In this document: in pieces, positions 7,361 to 14,499 of the stretch | Numbering within the stretch: position 1 is the stretch's first letter | How the letters are laid out: every line of letters starts with the position of its first letter | Assembly: GCA_023136735.1 (NCBI GenBank) | Contig: JAGLQQ010000199.1 | Coordinates: 1-14,549 of the forward strand | Reading direction: 5' to 3' | From: Candidatus Omnitrophota bacterium | Lineage (GTDB): Bacteria; Omnitrophota; Gorgyraeia; B26-G9 | Length of the DNA stretch: 14,549 bases | The notes under the pieces: generated by a model | The model's input: only the letters and a program-made list of their open reading frames with translations | Databases searched by the model: none | What the model was told of the DNA's origin: nothing | Made by a program: the position numbers and the translations under genes

Positions 7361-8154
7361 AGGGGATTATTCTTGCGGTTCTTAGTTTGTCTGGCTTAAG
7401 TTTTGCTTTTGGTTTGCTTCTTGCTTGGGTTTCTAAAAAGTTCTATATTAAGCTTGATGCCAGAGTTGCTAAGATAAGTGATTTGCTTCCTGGTGTTAAT
7501 TGCGGGGCCTGCGGTCTGTCCGGCTGCTCGAGCCTGGCGGAGGCCTTGGTGGGGAAAAAAGCAGATGTGAACAGCTGTACTGTTTGCGCTGCGGATAGTA
7601 AAGAAAAAATAGCGGAAGTTCTGGGATTATCAGCTAGTGATATAAAAGAGATTAAATCACCTATTGCTGTTGTTGCTTGTGGCGGAGGTAAACGCGCCAA
7701 AGACAAATTTGAATATCGTGGTTTAATGGATTGCCGTGTAGCTCATAATAACATGAGGGGTCACAAACTATGTTCTTATGCCTGCCTGGGACTTGGCACA
7801 TGTGTTGAGGCTTGCGCATTTGGTGCGATTGTAATGACAGAGGATGATATTCCAGTAGTTAATCCTGAACTCTGTGTTGGATGCCTCAAATGTGTTGAGG
7901 CCTGCCCAAGAGATATTATTTATATGCTTGATAGGAAAAAGAAAGTCTATATTAAATGCCGCTCTCATGAAAAGGGACCTCAGGTCATGAAAAGCTGCAA
8001 AGTCGGCTGTATAGGCTGCATGAAATGTGTTAAGATATGTCCGGTTAAAGCAATAACAATTGAAGATAATCTTGCGGTTATCGATCATAAAAAATGTATT
8101 AACTGTTTAAAATGTGTTGAAGTCTGTCCAACAAAAGCTATTGCTGTCGTATGA
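7357..8154 (+). CDS. rnfB: RnfB, multi-cluster ferredoxin subunit of Rnf
   Basis: RnfB is the entry point for electrons from reduced ferredoxin. Seen in 265 residues: an N-terminal membrane anchor (about 4-24), the PGVNCGACGLSGC motif of the membrane-proximal [4Fe-4S] domain (Cys49, 52, 57, with Cys74 completing it), then ferredoxin-type motifs at Cys139/143/149/153, Cys173/176/179/183, a CxxxCxxCxxCxxxC run at 214-228, and Cys247/250/253/257. This is the long, clostridial-style RnfB rather than the short proteobacterial one. GGAG at 7346-7349 is 7 bases before the ATG. It overlaps rnfD and the downstream ASKHA gene by ATGA at both ends, so its position right after rnfD is native and not a ragged deletion. 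Confidence 0.96.
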   Translation: MKGIILAVLSLSGLSFAFGLLLAWVSKKFYIKLDARVAKISDLLPGVNCGACGLSGCSSLAEALVGKKADVNSCTVCAADSKEKIAEVLGLSASDIKEIKSPIAVVACGGGKRAKDKFEYRGLMDCRVAHNNMRGHKLCSYACLGLGTCVEACAFGAIVMTEDDIPVVNPELCVGCLKCVEACPRDIIYMLDRKKKVYIKCRSHEKGPQVMKSCKVGCIGCMKCVKICPVKAITIEDNLAVIDHKKCINCLKCVEVCPTKAIAVV

Positions 8155-9479
8155 AAAAAGATAGCACTTCTGCTACACTGCGAAAAAAAGACCCGATTGT
8201 AAAAAGAATTCCCTTTAGATCCGGGCTTTCCTTGATTTTAGACCATGATGAAATAATCCAGGTTGAGAAGACCAATAAGAAACATATTTTCGGGATTGCT
8301 GTCGATCTGGGCACGACATCTATTGGGGTGAGCTTGTGTAATTTGGAAAGCTTTCAGCAGCTTAGCAGTGCAACAAGAAAAAATGAGCAGTCTGAGTTTG
8401 GACTGGATATTAAAAGCAGATTAAAATTTGCCGCAGGATCAGATGAAAACTTTAAGCTGCTTAATCGTAAATTAATCGAAGCAATAAATAATGCGATAGA
8501 AGAATGCCTTAGTAAATCCGGAGTGAATTCCAATAGAATATTTGCCGCGATGATAGTCGGCGTTCCCTTGATGCATCATATACTGTTTTCTTTACCGCTT
8601 GAAAATCCGCAGAATATCAGCAAGAAAGATCACTACCTAAAGCTAACTCAGTTAAAAGCGGGGAAGCTGGGGCTGAAGATTAATAAAGCGGCTAATGTAA
8701 GGTTTCTCCCGGAAGTTGATGAGCAAATCGGTAGTGATACTTTGGCGGCAATATTGAGTTTAGGGCTTGATAGGACAAACAAGTTGAGTCTTTGTGTTGA
8801 TATGGGGATGGAAACGAAGATCATCCTCGGGGCGAAAAAAGAAGTAGTTGTTGCTAGTGTCCAGACCAGTTCTGTTTTTGAAGGCCACTCACTTAAATGC
8901 GGTATGGTTCATCAGGCTGGTGCAATTGAGTGGTTCAGGATTATTAAAGGAAAGATTAATATATTGACTAAAGGTCATATTAGGCCGCAAGGTATATGTG
9001 GAAGCGGAATTATTGATATTCTCAGTGAATTGTTAAGAGAGAAGTTTATTGACCGTCGTGCTCGAATGAAAAAGGGGACATATGTTGTTTATGAGGATAA
9101 AAAAAGAAGGATTGAATTAACCCAATTTGACCTGGATAAAATACTTCAAAGTAAGGCGGCAGTAACTGCCAGCATACAGATACTTCTTAAAAAGGAAAAG
9201 ACGGGATATGCCCAAATCAATAAAGTGTTCCTAAGCGGAAATTTGGGGGATTATTTAAATGTAGATAATGCCGTGAGAATAGGACTTATTGATGAGCAAT
9301 TTAAAAATAAAATAAATTTTAAAAACAATGCTGCACTTGTTGGTGTGAAATTGGCATTGCTTAATAAAGCTCAATTTAAAAAAATCCTTAATCTATCTCA
9401 GGTTGTCAGGCATTTTCCTTTACAAAGGGATGCCCAGTTCAAGAAAATCTACAAAAAGGAGCTCAAGTTTCCCGGGTAA
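8151..9479 (+). CDS. DUF4445/ASKHA activator-like protein lacking the [2Fe-2S] domain
   Basis: This resembles the ATPase part of RACo/RamA-type reductive activators (COG3894, DUF4445), which use ATP to reduce corrinoid proteins. Seen in 442 residues: VDLGTTSIGVSL (51-62, phosphate-1-like motif), FGLDIKSRL (83-91), FLPEVDEQIGSDTLAAIL (185-202), LCVDMG (214-219), FEGHSLKCGM (243-252), GAIEW, PQGICGSGIIDIL (279-291) and LSGNLGDYL (361-369). Normal family members are about 550-650 residues and begin with a plant-type [2Fe-2S] ferredoxin; here there are only about 45 residues before the ASKHA fold and no ferredoxin cysteines. The usual DxGTNGE is DMGMETK (217-223), so nucleotide binding may be altered. 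It overlaps rnfB by ATGA. I infer that electrons could come from Rnf or ferredoxin; the target is unknown. Confidence 0.85.
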   Translation: MKKDSTSATLRKKDPIVKRIPFRSGLSLILDHDEIIQVEKTNKKHIFGIAVDLGTTSIGVSLCNLESFQQLSSATRKNEQSEFGLDIKSRLKFAAGSDENFKLLNRKLIEAINNAIEECLSKSGVNSNRIFAAMIVGVPLMHHILFSLPLENPQNISKKDHYLKLTQLKAGKLGLKINKAANVRFLPEVDEQIGSDTLAAILSLGLDRTNKLSLCVDMGMETKIILGAKKEVVVASVQTSSVFEGHSLKCGMVHQAGAIEWFRIIKGKINILTKGHIRPQGICGSGIIDILSELLREKFIDRRARMKKGTYVVYEDKKRRIELTQFDLDKILQSKAAVTASIQILLKKEKTGYAQINKVFLSGNLGDYLNVDNAVRIGLIDEQFKNKINFKNNAALVGVKLALLNKAQFKKILNLSQVVRHFPLQRDAQFKKIYKKELKFPG

Positions 9480-9485
9480 GATCAG

Positions 9486-10535
9486 ATGAGAAAAAAACAT
9501 GTAACAGTAGCTATGAGCGGAGGGGTGGATTCTTCTTTATGTGCTTATATTCTGAAGAAAAAGGGATATGATGTGCAGGGGATCACAATGCATTTATGCC
9601 CAGGAACCGATCACGTTCAAAGAGCCAAAAAAGCAACAGATATTCTTCAGATTCCTCACCGCGTTATAGATATAAGAGAACAATTCAAAAAAAAGGTAAT
9701 AGATTATTTCTGTTCTGAATATATTTCCGGAGTTACGCCAAATCCGTGTCTGCGTTGTAACCGGTTCATTAAGTTTGGACTGCTTATGGATAATATCTGG
9801 GCACAAGGAGGGTATTTTGCCACTGGCCATTACGCGAAAATTGTGTATGATCGGAAAAATAGTATGTATAAATTGCAAAGAGGACGAGATATTAAAAAGG
9901 AGCAATCTTATGTTCTGCATATGCTTAATCAGAAACAGTTGGCGCATATCCTTCTTCCCTTAGGTGATTTGACGAAAGATCAAATAAAGAAAAAAGCGCG
10001 GCAGTTGAAACTTCCGATTAGAGATAATGACGAAAGTCAGGACATTTGTTTTGTAAAAAATGAGAGTTATAATGATTTCATCCAAAGGGAGGTGAAAGAT
10101 TTTAAGTCACAGCCAGGAAATATAGTTATGTCTGACGGTAAGATAGTGGGAGAGCATAAGGGCAGGATATTCTATACTGTCGGGCAGAGAAAGGGACTTG
10201 GTATCGCGTATAAAGTTCCGCTTTTTGTTTTAGGTTATAATGAAAAGGACAATTCTATAATTGTCGGCGTTGAAAAAGAATTATTGGCAGATACTTTTGA
10301 AATTAGTGATGTGTTTTTTACTCATCCTGGATACAATAAAAACAGCTTTAATGCAAATATTAAGATTAGATATCATCATGATGCTTCCAAGGCTTTGGTT
10401 ACTGCTTTGAGCAAAGGACGATTTCTCGTGAAGTTTTTTAAAGCCCAAAAGGCTATTACTCCTGGACAGGGGGCTGTATTTTATAAAAGGAATACTGTTC
10501 TTGGCGGGGGTATAATAACAAAAATTTGCAAATAG
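9486..10535 (+). CDS. mnmA: MnmA, tRNA-specific 2-thiouridylase
   Basis: MnmA puts sulfur on U34 of tRNA-Lys, -Glu and -Gln after adenylating the base. Seen in 349 residues: the PP-loop SGGVDSS (11-17), GHYAKI, EQSYVL, the SQDICF motif with Cys188, and YTVGQRKGLGI in the central domain. The nucleophile position is Cys91 in NPCLRCNRFIKF; the residue three before it is Cys88, where E. coli MnmA has Asp. Cys88, Cys91 and Cys188 thus give the three-cysteine arrangement proposed for iron-sulfur-cluster MnmA variants. The gene starts 6 bp after the ASKHA stop with a weak ribosome site, so it probably depends on the rnf operon transcript. Its stop lies 5 bp from the stop of the convergent 83-aa gene. 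Confidence 0.95.
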   Translation: MRKKHVTVAMSGGVDSSLCAYILKKKGYDVQGITMHLCPGTDHVQRAKKATDILQIPHRVIDIREQFKKKVIDYFCSEYISGVTPNPCLRCNRFIKFGLLMDNIWAQGGYFATGHYAKIVYDRKNSMYKLQRGRDIKKEQSYVLHMLNQKQLAHILLPLGDLTKDQIKKKARQLKLPIRDNDESQDICFVKNESYNDFIQREVKDFKSQPGNIVMSDGKIVGEHKGRIFYTVGQRKGLGIAYKVPLFVLGYNEKDNSIIVGVEKELLADTFEISDVFFTHPGYNKNSFNANIKIRYHHDASKALVTALSKGRFLVKFFKAQKAITPGQGAVFYKRNTVLGGGIITKICK

Positions 10536-10540
10536 GAAAT

Positions 10541-10792
10541 TTAGTATTTCTTCTTTTCTTCCGGTTCTGGCTTTTCTCCTTCAAGTCTGATTACGTTTTT
10601 TGGCAGGGATTTTATGTTCTTTTTCGGTTGCCAGTGGAACAAATCGATTTTTTTCTTTTCGGGATCCCATTTAATCTTAAAATAGCCGCCGTTGGGCAGA
10701 GCACATTCATAACCGTATTCAGTACAGATGATCATAAATACTGCAATCGCGATCAATAACAAAGCCAAAAAAAATTTTAAAAACCCAGTCAT
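10541..10792 (-). CDS. Small one-TM protein of unknown function (83 aa)
   Basis: I do not recognise this gene. The protein has one hydrophobic helix at about 4-23 (FLKFFLALLLIAIAVFMIIC), then a short region with two Trp residues (KIKWDPEKKKIDLFHW), and a charged Lys/Glu/Pro-rich tail ending EPEEKKKY. The likely topology is an N-terminal membrane anchor with a small soluble tail. The ATG at 10792 has only a weak upstream GGATAAG. It starts 38 bp beyond the 3' end of the tRNA gene and may share the NfeD/FloA transcript. Length, hydrophobic anchor and non-random composition support it being real, but there is no recognised homolog to confirm it. Confidence 0.6.
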   Translation of the reverse strand: MTGFLKFFLALLLIAIAVFMIICTEYGYECALPNGGYFKIKWDPEKKKIDLFHWQPKKNIKSLPKNVIRLEGEKPEPEEKKKY

Positions 10793-10830
10793 AGTCTTAT
10801 CCGATCAAATCCCACTATTTGGGGTAAAAT

Positions 10831-10916
10831 TGGTACCGAAGGTGGGATTTGAACCCACAAGGGCTTACGCCCATCGGTTTTTGAGACCGACGTGTATGCC
10901 ATTCCACCACTTCGGC
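10831..10916 (-). tRNA. tRNA-Leu (anticodon CAA), CCA encoded
   Basis: Read on the - strand, the 86-nt gene folds as a class II tRNA. The acceptor arm GCCGAAG pairs with CTTCGGT, so the end pair is G1-U72 rather than G-C, then A73 and an encoded CCA. The anticodon stem TCGGT/ACCGA holds loop CTCAAAA, anticodon CAA, which reads UUG. The long variable arm GGGC-GTAA-GCCC is typical of leucine. The T arm is GTGGG-TTCAAAT-CCCAC. It begins 16 bp after the stop of the 167-aa gene, so it may be cut from that transcript; a GATAAT hexamer at 10928-10933 could be its own -10, without a convincing -35. Confidence 0.96.
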
Positions 10917-10932
10917 ACCGAGTAGTTATTAT

Positions 10933-11436
10933 CTATCGCTGATTAGGAAACCCTTTCGAATTAAAAGGAACTCTGGCTCGCGGCGATCCAAGAATAATAG
11001 ACCATATTATACCTTCTTTTACAGTGCTTTTCAAGCCTAAGCTTGGCTTTTTTATCTCAATTAACTGTTTAGGCTTAGCAACTAAGTCGCCCTCTTGCGT
11101 ATTTTTCTCAAATGTTGCAACTGTCTCAGGTACAGGGATTTTTTTTGTTTTACTATCCCTTATTGCCTTCGCCTTTTCTCTGCGCATTTGCAATACCTGC
11201 TGCTCATAAGGAGTTATCGATATATCAGGTTGCAATACCTCGGCATTCTCATCAAAAATACCTTCTCTTGAAGAGGGCAGAGCAGAGGTCTGCTGAACAG
11301 GTTTCTTTATAGGTACAGCAGGGCGCTTTGGCAGAGATGGTGAATAGTTTTCCTTTTTTTCTAGCTTCTTTATATTATTCAAAGCCCAGATAACGATGAT
11401 TATCAAATAGAATATAAATTTAAACAAACTATCCAT
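10933..11436 (-). CDS. One-TM protein of unknown function with conserved-looking C-terminus (167 aa)
   Basis: Not assigned to a known function. Residues 5-19 form one membrane helix, followed by a Lys-rich stop and a long Pro/Lys/Gln-rich region (30-75) that is probably disordered. PYEQQVLQMRREKAKAIRD (76-94) looks helical. The C-terminal segment VKEGIIWSIILGSPRARVPF (139-158) contrasts with the low-complexity middle and may be a short interaction motif; tails of the type ILGxPRA occur, from memory, in small hypothetical proteins of other bacteria. AAGAGGT lies 6 bases before the ATG, and the gene starts 14 bp after floA, so it is probably co-made with the flotillin and may be its partner. 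No signal peptidase site or enzyme motif is seen. Confidence 0.8.
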   Translation of the reverse strand: MDSLFKFIFYLIIIVIWALNNIKKLEKKENYSPSLPKRPAVPIKKPVQQTSALPSSREGIFDENAEVLQPDISITPYEQQVLQMRREKAKAIRDSKTKKIPVPETVATFEKNTQEGDLVAKPKQLIEIKKPSLGLKSTVKEGIIWSIILGSPRARVPFNSKGFPNQR

Positions 11437-11450
11437 GGAAATACCTCTTT

Positions 11451-12437
11451 TTAGTTAGTTTTATCCTTATCAACCTCATTCTCGTTTTGACCTATCTGAT
11501 TTCTCATTGTCGTGTCAGCCTGAATGTTTTTGATATTATAATAATCCATCACCCCAAGTTTGCCTTCACGAAAAGCATGCGCAATTGCTTTTGGAATCTC
11601 TGCTTCAGCTTCAACTACATGGGCCCGCATTTCCTGTGTACGCGCGCTCATTTCCTGCTCTTGGGCTACAGCCATGGCTCTACGTGTTTCAGCGCGTGCC
11701 TGAGCAACTTTTAAATCAGCATCTGCCTGATCAGTCTGCAGTTTTGCGCCTACATTTCTGCCGACATCAACATCAGCGATATCAATAGAAAGAATCTCAA
11801 AAGCTGTTCCAGCATCAAGGCCTCGATCAAGTACGTTTTTAGATATCTTGTCAGGATTTTCCAAAACCGCTTTATATGTGGCAGCAGAACCTATTGTGGT
11901 GACAATACCTTCACCAACACGTGCGATAATTGTTTCTTCTGTGGCGCCGCCGACAAGTCGTTCAATATTGGCTCGAACAGTTACTCTGGCTCTGGCCCTT
12001 ACTTCAATGCCGTCTTTTGCTACAGCAGAAAGTAGACCTGACTTAGGAGCGTCAATAACCATGGGGTTCACCGAGGTTTTAACTGCTTCAAGTACATCAC
12101 GTCCGGCAAGGTCAATAGCACAAGCTTTTTCGAATTTTAAGTTTAAATTAGCCTTATCAGCAGATATCAGCGCTTTTACAACCCGAAGAACGTCACCACC
12201 GGCCAGATAATGCGCCTCCAAAGAATTGCTCCCAAGAGATATTCCGGCTTTGTGCACCATAATTATAGAGGGCACGATCACAAATGGGTCAACTTTTCTA
12301 AGACGCATACCGATCAGGCTGAATAGAGATATTTTTACACCAGATGCAATGGCAGAGACCCAAAGCCTGACTGGAATGAAATATACAAAAAAGAAGAAAA
12401 ACGCTGCAAAGAAAATAATAATGATAAACAATGGCAT
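11451..12437 (-). CDS. floA: FloA, flotillin-like membrane microdomain protein
   Basis: FloA scaffolds functional membrane microdomains. Seen in 328 residues: a very hydrophobic N-terminus (3-21) followed by a second hydrophobic stretch (24-45), the SPFH domain from about 45 to 225 (RKVDPFVIVPSIIMVHKAG, DGIEVRARARVTVRANIERLVGG at about 142-164, and the TIIARVGEGIVTTIGSA segment at 169-185), then an Ala/Glu/Arg coiled-coil (about 228-285, KVAQARAETRRAMAVAQEQE) and a short polar tail. Length and order match Bacillus FloA (YqfA) closely. The ribosome site AAGGAGGT lies 4 bases before the ATG and is the best in this operon. It sits 23 bp after the short nfeD gene; NfeD-FloA pairing is common in bacteria. 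Confidence 0.95.
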   Translation of the reverse strand: MPLFIIIIFFAAFFFFFVYFIPVRLWVSAIASGVKISLFSLIGMRLRKVDPFVIVPSIIMVHKAGISLGSNSLEAHYLAGGDVLRVVKALISADKANLNLKFEKACAIDLAGRDVLEAVKTSVNPMVIDAPKSGLLSAVAKDGIEVRARARVTVRANIERLVGGATEETIIARVGEGIVTTIGSAATYKAVLENPDKISKNVLDRGLDAGTAFEILSIDIADVDVGRNVGAKLQTDQADADLKVAQARAETRRAMAVAQEQEMSARTQEMRAHVVEAEAEIPKAIAHAFREGKLGVMDYYNIKNIQADTTMRNQIGQNENEVDKDKTN

Positions 12438-12460
12438 AACGACCTCCTTAGGGTTTAAGG

Positions 12461-12940
12461 TTAATTTACCTTAGTTACTGTAATTTTGTTGCCTTGAACA
12501 TTTTTAACTTTTACCTCAATATCTTTTTCAATGAACTCATCATCTGATACGACATCGTAATGTTTTCCATCAATTAAAATTGTTCCACTTGGTCGTAGTA
12601 TCGTGTGAGTTTTTCCTGTTTTTCCTATTAAGTTTTCAAGCCCTGGTGTCGCGACTTGATAACCCATTTTTTTGTTTTGTGTCAAAGACAATCGAGTTTT
12701 CTGCCAGAAAGTTGTTTTAGGCAAAAGTTTGAACAGTCCGAAAACCATTAACAGACTTGTCAATGTTACTATAGCGCCCATGAGAGGACTTAAACTGGTG
12801 AAGGCGATATAGCTTGCACTGATGAGTGATACTGTGCCGAGCACTCCGGCAAATCCAAAGCCGGGAATGATAACAACTTCAACGAATATCAAACAGAAGC
12901 CTATAACAAAAAGAGACATAATACTTAGCATTACTGGCAT
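12461..12940 (-). CDS. Short NfeD-family membrane protein with OB-fold
   Basis: Short NfeD proteins carry membrane helices and a cytoplasmic OB-fold and work with flotillins. Seen in 159 residues: a helix with the EVVIIPGFGFAGVLG motif (21-35), two further hydrophobic segments to about residue 74, a short basic linker, and an OB-fold (about 100-158) including GKTGKTHTILRPSGTILIDG. The sequence parallels the last 165 or so residues of the long NfeD just upstream (VPGFGIIGISG and GKSKTILHPSGRAIFD), so the pair looks like paralogs. There is no protease domain. AAAGGAG lies 8 bases before the ATG, and only 4 bp separate it from the upstream gene's stop. Confidence 0.9.
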   Translation of the reverse strand: MPVMLSIMSLFVIGFCLIFVEVVIIPGFGFAGVLGTVSLISASYIAFTSLSPLMGAIVTLTSLLMVFGLFKLLPKTTFWQKTRLSLTQNKKMGYQVATPGLENLIGKTGKTHTILRPSGTILIDGKHYDVVSDDEFIEKDIEVKVKNVQGNKITVTKVN

Positions 12941-12944
12941 TTTA

Positions 12945-14426
12945 TCAACTCCTTTGAAGGTCTACGAAAACCTTGTTTCCTTCGATTTTTGCAATTATAA
13001 CTATTTCATTTTTAGGTATGAATTCTCCGAGCGTAGTTACATCAAGAACTTCATTATCAAAAATCGCTCTACCGCTTGGGTGTAGTATTGTTTTTGATTT
13101 TCCGAGCTTTCCAACACAGATGCCAGCAGGAAGAGACTTTGTTTGAAAGCCCTGGTCTTTATTTTCACTTGTTTGTAAAACAATACGTTTGAAGAAACCT
13201 GTCTGAGGCAGAAATCTAAAACCTAAAATCCCAAGGGCAAAAGTAAAGATAAATGCCCATGCTATTGTCAATATTGCGCTGCTAAGTTCAAAAGAGGGCA
13301 GGGTGAAGGGATGCTTCAGCAAGGTTAATATTAAGCCGCTTATAACCAATATAAAGCCGCTAATGCCAATAATCCCAAAACCAGGTACCACCAGCAATTC
13401 AATAAGCAAGAATATTATTCCAATTGCAAAAATAGCAAGGTCCAGCCAATTAGCAAGACCGACAAGATAGTGGCCCCAGAAGAATAAAATGAGAAATAAA
13501 ACACCCAGTGTCCCGCTAACACCCCATCCGGGCATTTTTAGTTCAAAAAGAATTCCTAGAAATCCCAGACTTAATAATAAGGAACTGACTATTGGATGGG
13601 TGAGGAAACGTACAATATTTTCAGACCATGTTGGCTTTGGTGTTATTTTTTTTATAAATGTGATTGATTTTGCATCAAGCTGACCTTTTAAATATGTAAA
13701 AAATTCTTCTTCTGATTTTACGGTTTCATTTGATAGTGCAAGGTTTTTAGCTTCATCTGCAGTAAGGTTGAGCAGTTTATCCTTTGCGCAAAGTGTTTTT
13801 TCGTTTTTGAATAGTTTTTTGTTTTCTTTTGCTTTTTTTTCTTCTAGTTCCTGGGGGGTAAGAATCAGCAGGTTGTCTTTAAAGTTTACCTGCATCAGCA
13901 CGATTTCTTTATCAACCATTGCCTCAGCCAGATTAGCAGAATGGTTATTGGCTTGGGCGGTGGCTTTGAACTTTGCGCGAAGCGCGGAAACGATTTTTTC
14001 ATCCGTTGCCTGTTGTCCTTGACCCATGCCCATCATGCGCGGCTCAGCAGAACCGATAGAAGAGCCTTCGTTCATAACAATTGATTCACAAGATAGGGCT
14101 ATAAGGGCTCCTGCAGACCAGGCGGAATGTGTAATATAGGCAAATGTTGGCCCGGTTGCCAGTTCCTGAACATTATTGACTATTTCATCAGCCGCATCAA
14201 CGCGTCCTCCGAAAGTATTTATTTTTAAAACAACAGCCGCTGCTTTTTCTTCGTTTGCTTGTTTTAAAGCTCTTTTAATGAAAGCTGATAATCCCAGGTC
14301 AATAGTTCCTTCAACCGGAATAATAAAAAGAGACTTTTCTTCAGAAGCTATAGAGGGGGTTTTTCCCAAATGGAAGAAAAAAGCCGCGCTAATCAATACA
14401 ATTAAAAGTAGAGCAATTTTTTTCAT
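12945..14426 (-). CDS. Long NfeD protein: ClpP-class membrane serine protease
   Basis: Long NfeD proteins join a periplasmic ClpP-type protease to a membrane region and OB-fold; archaeal PH1510 is the studied example and cleaves a stomatin-family protein. Seen in 493 residues: a signal peptide (1-27), VLKINTFGGRVDAADEIVN (66-84), the catalytic WSAGALIAL with Ser104, SSIGSAEP (122-129), and Lys144, 40 residues after Ser104, matching the Ser-Lys dyad spacing of PH1510. A Lys/Glu-rich segment (193-217) and LTADEAKNLAL follow, then membrane helices from about 275 to 405 and a C-terminal OB-fold (about 430-490). I start at ATG 14426 because AAAGGAG lies 6 bases upstream and the signal peptide then begins cleanly; an upstream ATG at 14483 would put hydrophilic residues first and overlap the promoter. 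Confidence 0.93.
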   Translation of the reverse strand: MKKIALLLIVLISAAFFFHLGKTPSIASEEKSLFIIPVEGTIDLGLSAFIKRALKQANEEKAAAVVLKINTFGGRVDAADEIVNNVQELATGPTFAYITHSAWSAGALIALSCESIVMNEGSSIGSAEPRMMGMGQGQQATDEKIVSALRAKFKATAQANNHSANLAEAMVDKEIVLMQVNFKDNLLILTPQELEEKKAKENKKLFKNEKTLCAKDKLLNLTADEAKNLALSNETVKSEEEFFTYLKGQLDAKSITFIKKITPKPTWSENIVRFLTHPIVSSLLLSLGFLGILFELKMPGWGVSGTLGVLFLILFFWGHYLVGLANWLDLAIFAIGIIFLLIELLVVPGFGIIGISGFILVISGLILTLLKHPFTLPSFELSSAILTIAWAFIFTFALGILGFRFLPQTGFFKRIVLQTSENKDQGFQTKSLPAGICVGKLGKSKTILHPSGRAIFDNEVLDVTTLGEFIPKNEIVIIAKIEGNKVFVDLQRS

Positions 14427-14471
14427 GTGTTCTCCTTTATTCAGAATATTCAAAGCTATTTCTATTGAACT

Positions 14472-14499
14472 ATTATAATACAATAAGGCATTTTAAGAA
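14472..14499 (-). promoter_or_regulatory. Promoter of the nfeD-floA operon
   Basis: On the - strand a perfect TATAAT (-10, 14472-14477) has a weak TTCTTA (-35, 14494-14499) 16 bases upstream. The predicted start is near 14465, leaving about 39 nt of leader before the ATG at 14426. The remaining 50 bases to the window edge are AT-rich with nothing else recognised. Confidence 0.55.

Noticed and set aside
7768..8088. 106-codon - strand frame inside rnfB
   Set aside because: Antisense of the repeated ferredoxin cysteine motifs; no independent signal.
10536..10556. Terminator between mnmA and the convergent 83-aa gene
   Set aside because: GAAAT-TTAGT-ATTTC is a 5-bp all-but-AT stem; too weak to call, and it lies within the end of the 83-aa gene.
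10728..10925. 65-codon frame on the + strand
   Set aside because: It runs across the antisense of tRNA-Leu (the familiar VGFEPTRAYAHRFLRPTCMPFHHFGTE-type spurious product) and overlaps the 83-aa gene.
11848..12210. 120-codon + strand frame inside floA
   Set aside because: Ala/Thr/Ser-rich antisense shadow of floA with no start signal.
14427..14483. N-terminal extension of the long NfeD from ATG 14483
   Set aside because: It would precede the signal peptide with polar residues, lies on the promoter, and lacks a ribosome site; the ATG at 14426 has AAAGGAG.
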